This document shows positions 60,401-64,000 of a stretch of 64,000 nt of DNA, piece by piece. This DNA is from Crotophaga sulcirostris (taxonomy: Eukaryota; Chordata; Aves; Cuculiformes; Crotophagidae): the NCBI GenBank assembly GCA_013397455.1, contig VYZB01000216.1:1447782-1511781 (forward strand), read 5' to 3'. The stretch's first letter is position 1. Each line of letters begins with the position of its first letter. The notes beneath the pieces are model-generated. The model worked only from the letters and a program-made list of their open reading frames with translations, ran no database searches and was not told where the DNA came from. The position numbers and the translations under genes are program-made.

Positions 60401-63400
60401 AACCATTTGTAACAAGGAGGGCTCCTCGCATATCATACACGAATGCTGAATCTAGACATATCTCAGGTCTTTAATTTATATGTTGCATTTTCTGATTTTT
60501 GATAAAACCACCACATATACTTCTGGCAGAACACAATACCTGAATACACAGAGATCAGAAACCAGAGCATTTTGTTCTCAACATTATCCTGTAAATCTAC
60601 TATACTATTCGCTTTGCACCAATGAAAATGCAAAACCTAAGCCATGTATAAAGACCATTAAAAGACCTCTCAGTCTGCAAGCTATCCTGCTAAATGATGA
60701 GATTAACATACCTCTCAATGTCAAGGATTGTTCTTGCACTTTGTGATTTGTGACCTCGGGTCCTCTCCACTTCATTGTACCTTACTATTCCGCCCCTTTC
60801 TTCTACACAGTGGGCAAAGAAAGTGCTTACAACTTCTGAAGAACAGGAACTTTCCTGTTAGCTACACAAAAGCAAGGCTGCTCCAATAAGGTGAAACTTA
60901 AACCTCTTTGTATAAATTAGGGTTTTGCTTCTTCCCCCCCCCTCCCAACAAATGTACTAAACAAGATGGCTTTTGAAAGAAAGTATGTATACAGTGCCAA
61001 TCTTGCAAGATAAGCTTAGGTAAACTCTCCACTATGTTTTTCCTTCCTTCTCTGCCCCTTCTCCCAGACAAACTACCAACTTAACATCAACACAGGACAT
61101 GCAAGGACTCATTAGAGGGTTTAGATCTGCTTAGAAAAAGTTCTTTTAGTGTCTTATACACAAGTACGTAACAGTATATAACAACCATAGGTAAGAAGGT
61201 AAATCCATGAAGCTGTAGACTGTACAATTCTATAAATGAAACCGAGGTATGTCCCCACCACACTGACCAATGACATTCTAAAGTTTTTTGAGCTGATTTT
61301 GTCCTGAAGTCCTGTCCTGCTGTTCATCGTGAGGTCAGGCATCCACGGGGTAAAAATATGATTTCCTTTTGCAGGTGGCTGCACAGCAAAGTTATTCATA
61401 TAATAAATACTAGATGAGATACATTATCTGGTTGTAGGTTAATGCCATTTGCATTAAACACACTAAATGCTCCAAACTGGAAAGCCTGGGAAACTAGCTG
61501 CAAGGGAAGGACAGGTGCTGTTGCTGAAAAGTAGCCTGTCTACCTCCTTGTGTGAATCCTGTCTCTTCCAAATTAAGTCAGTGTTAGTGACCAAAATCAG
61601 CTGCATTAGGTTGTCAGAAGAGGTCTGCTAGTGAATTTCATGTTGTGGATCTCCTATCATGTGACATCCCCACAGGTTATTAGTCAGGCTCGATATATGC
61701 CTTCTTTCTGAATTAATCTTTTGCCTTGACTCAAAGCCCTTGCTTTTAAAAGTGTATTTATTTAAAAACTGGTTTTAATTCTCCTTACAAAGGGAAATTT
61801 GAAAAAGTACACATAAACCAATGTAGTAATGTGACAGGGGTTGCACAAGTCCTTGAATAACAACTTTGAGAGCTATAGACTTCATTCATCTTAATGATTA
61901 TTTAATCTTGCAAGTTGACAGTATGTTCCTTGCCTACGGCATATTGAAAACTGACAGGGAGAGGGCATGATAAAATAATGTGAATTTAATAGCAAAATAA
62001 ATAATAGAGAAGCTACTGCACTGATTGTGTTATTCATTATCCTACTGTAGTCAATAGGAAACCCAGGCCTCCAACACTTTCTGGAAGAGATGAAGTTTCC
62101 ATCCGAACATTATATACATTTGCAATGGAAAACACGTGGCCTTGGACAAGTAACAAGCAATGCTGAGCACAGGGCATTGAGAATATTGAAAAGGCAACTT
62201 ACCACTCCCAGATATTTTACAGCCCTGGTCTCAAGGGCACAACTTACCATTTTACTGCAAATCATTTGAATGAAAATAACTATGAAGGGAATTATTCTTT
62301 AGCTATCCATCCCAGAGGGCATTGCCAAGCCTCCAACACCAAGGAAAAGGAGGAGAAAACTTCCATTCCTGGTGTCTGCCAACCTATCTTCCTCCACCTT
62401 ATGAGACTCCGAAGGGGTGTGGCAGGCAAAAAAGATTTTGGCCTTCCAAGGCTGCTAACTTGTCTGTACCAGTCATCAACCTCTCGAGTTCTGCTGAGAG
62501 CTCAACACTAACAACATTATCTGCAAGTACCATGGCAGAGGCTTTTGCAGATTAAATTGCCCAAGATCACCGAGATCCTGTTTGTTGGAGCACTGCCGCT
62601 ATGAAGAAACTTGGGATTGACTTGCAGGACTTTTTCACCAAATTTGTCATGATCCTTAAAAAATACAACTAAAACCTCACTCAATTATTAAAGAATATAT
62701 TCTAGATGTCAGTTGATGGAATGCAAATCAGTATAATTCCCTGTATGACTGACTGGTTTTGGTTGCTCACTGAAACTGATACAAAACCATGTATGCTAGT
62801 ATGTTGTTACATTGCTTTTCAATAACAGAAACGCTTTCACAAGTGATACATGTTTTGCAACGTCTGTGTTGTCCTTTGTATTTGTCTCCCTCGTGTTTTC
62901 ATTTATGTTGGGTCTCATTTGTAGGTTTTGAACCACTATTCGGTGTTAGAGAAGCTATTTTCTATGACCACAATTCTGCTCTCTGTTTGACTTTCTCACC
63001 CCTTCTCCTCCATAACCACCCTAATTTGTGTGGATTGGTTCCTGAAAATCTGTGAGACAAATACAGTAACAGGCCACTTTCATTCACATGGACATTCACT
63101 TCTTTAAAAGTGTCTAAGACTTCAGATTATTGAAGCAAGTGACCCACCACAACCTCCTTCAGCCAGAAGGATGCTCGCATTTGATGACAAGGTCCATTGA
63201 GGATTAGTCTGGCTACAAAACTTCTGCAGTAATGAACACTCTGCCTTCCACCATGTCTAACAGTTTAGTACAGATTTCAAACTCTAATTTGCAAAGCAGA
63301 GGTAAGTCTCAACTACTAAAAACCTGTGTTAAATACATACACCAAGAACGTAACGTACTGGGTACACGGTAAAAAATATGCCTGATCACATATGGTGTCT

Positions 63401-63700
63401 GGAAAGTTGAAAAACAGACATTAACACTTACAAAACAAGAGTTCAATTAGAATAAAAGTTTGCTAAACTTGATTTTTTTTTCTAAAATACTACAAAATCT
63501 AAGATTTATCTGTTATGTCTAGGACATGCAAGTTAATTACATACTTCATTTTAGCATAGCAGAGCAAGCAGTATTTGTGACCTACCAGCAGTGTGAATTT
63601 ACCTGCCTCATAGCAACTCATTGCCAAAAAAAGGCTGTACAAAGTCAGAAAGGCTACTCTGAATTCTTCAGCATACTTTTAAAAAGACAACCTCTGGGTC
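54428..63700. other. Intergenic, no recognised feature (9.3 kb)
   Basis: AT-rich, apparently unique sequence with scattered short open frames and a C9 run at 60934-60942. No exon chain, RNA gene or known repeat could be supported. Confidence 0.55.
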
Positions 63701-64000
63701 TTGTCTAATGTCCCACCCTCCTGTGGCTGCTGGCACTGCAGCCGTTTATTTGCCGTGCGCCTGCGTGTCCCCTGTGCCACAGGTCTTCTGCAGAGCTGGG
63801 CAGCTGAGGCCAATCCACCCAGACAGAGACCTGCCCACAGCATGCTTTAAAATACGCAAAATAATACTTTAATGCACAAAAGCTTACACATATTAAACAC
63901 GTTCTTTGCACACCTGTGTGCTGATACCACCCTGGGAGTGGGTTAGAGGGGCAGAAAGCCCCAGCACGACCCCAGGTCTGCTGCAGGGGATGGATGCTCC
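63701..64000 (-). terminator. Possible 3' end of a neighbouring minus-strand transcript
   Basis: The sequence turns more GC-rich. On the minus strand it has ATTAAA (63868-63873) and AATAAA (63746-63751). This could be a 3' UTR of a gene lying to the right and reading in the same direction as ROS1; in mammals GOPC lies upstream of ROS1 in the same orientation, with DCBLD1 between. No coding sequence is visible, so this is only a hint. Confidence 0.15.

Noticed and set aside
1..64000. A novel multi-gene system, CRISPR array or tRNA/rRNA genes
   Set aside because: The window is one vertebrate gene plus intergenic DNA; no repeat-spacer pattern or cloverleaf-like gene was noticed, although short RNA genes in introns cannot be excluded by eye.

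Overview
This is vertebrate, almost certainly avian, nuclear DNA. The evidence is a large gene split into many short exons with GT-AG borders, AT-rich introns, and three fragments of CR1, the dominant LINE of bird genomes. Two of the CR1 pieces end in the CR1-typical ATTCTATG/ATTCTGTG octamers. The exact species cannot be told from the sequence.

One protein-coding gene is recognisable: ROS1, an orphan/NELL2-type receptor tyrosine kinase, on the minus strand. I could chain 34 consecutive coding exons by matching splice phase at every junction. They run from the start codon at 47042 down to 233. Together they give 5,599 coding nt (1,866 codons plus one base): a signal peptide, a cysteine-rich N-terminus, nine fibronectin type III domains and three YWTD-type beta-propellers, i.e. 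the whole extracellular part. The transmembrane, kinase and tail exons must lie to the left of position 1. No frameshift or premature stop was found in the chain, so the gene looks functional. Domain order is FN3-FN3-propeller-FN3-propeller-FN3-FN3-propeller-FN3x4.

Region by region: 1-232 is intron 34; 233-47042 is the ROS1 extracellular region; 47043 to about 47330 is the probable 5' UTR and promoter, with low CpG; 47.3-64 kb is intergenic with no recognisable gene. That last stretch includes a GC-richer block at 53.2-54.5 kb and a GC-richer edge at 63.7-64 kb carrying minus-strand polyadenylation hexamers.

Points worth a second look are a 27-nt in-phase microexon, an exon whose correct acceptor lies just upstream of a stronger out-of-frame decoy, a weak donor, a possible poison exon, a 66-bp exact duplication around a single N (probably an assembly artefact), and several intronic inverted repeats, one with a perfect CArG box in its loop. 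I found no convincing undescribed system.
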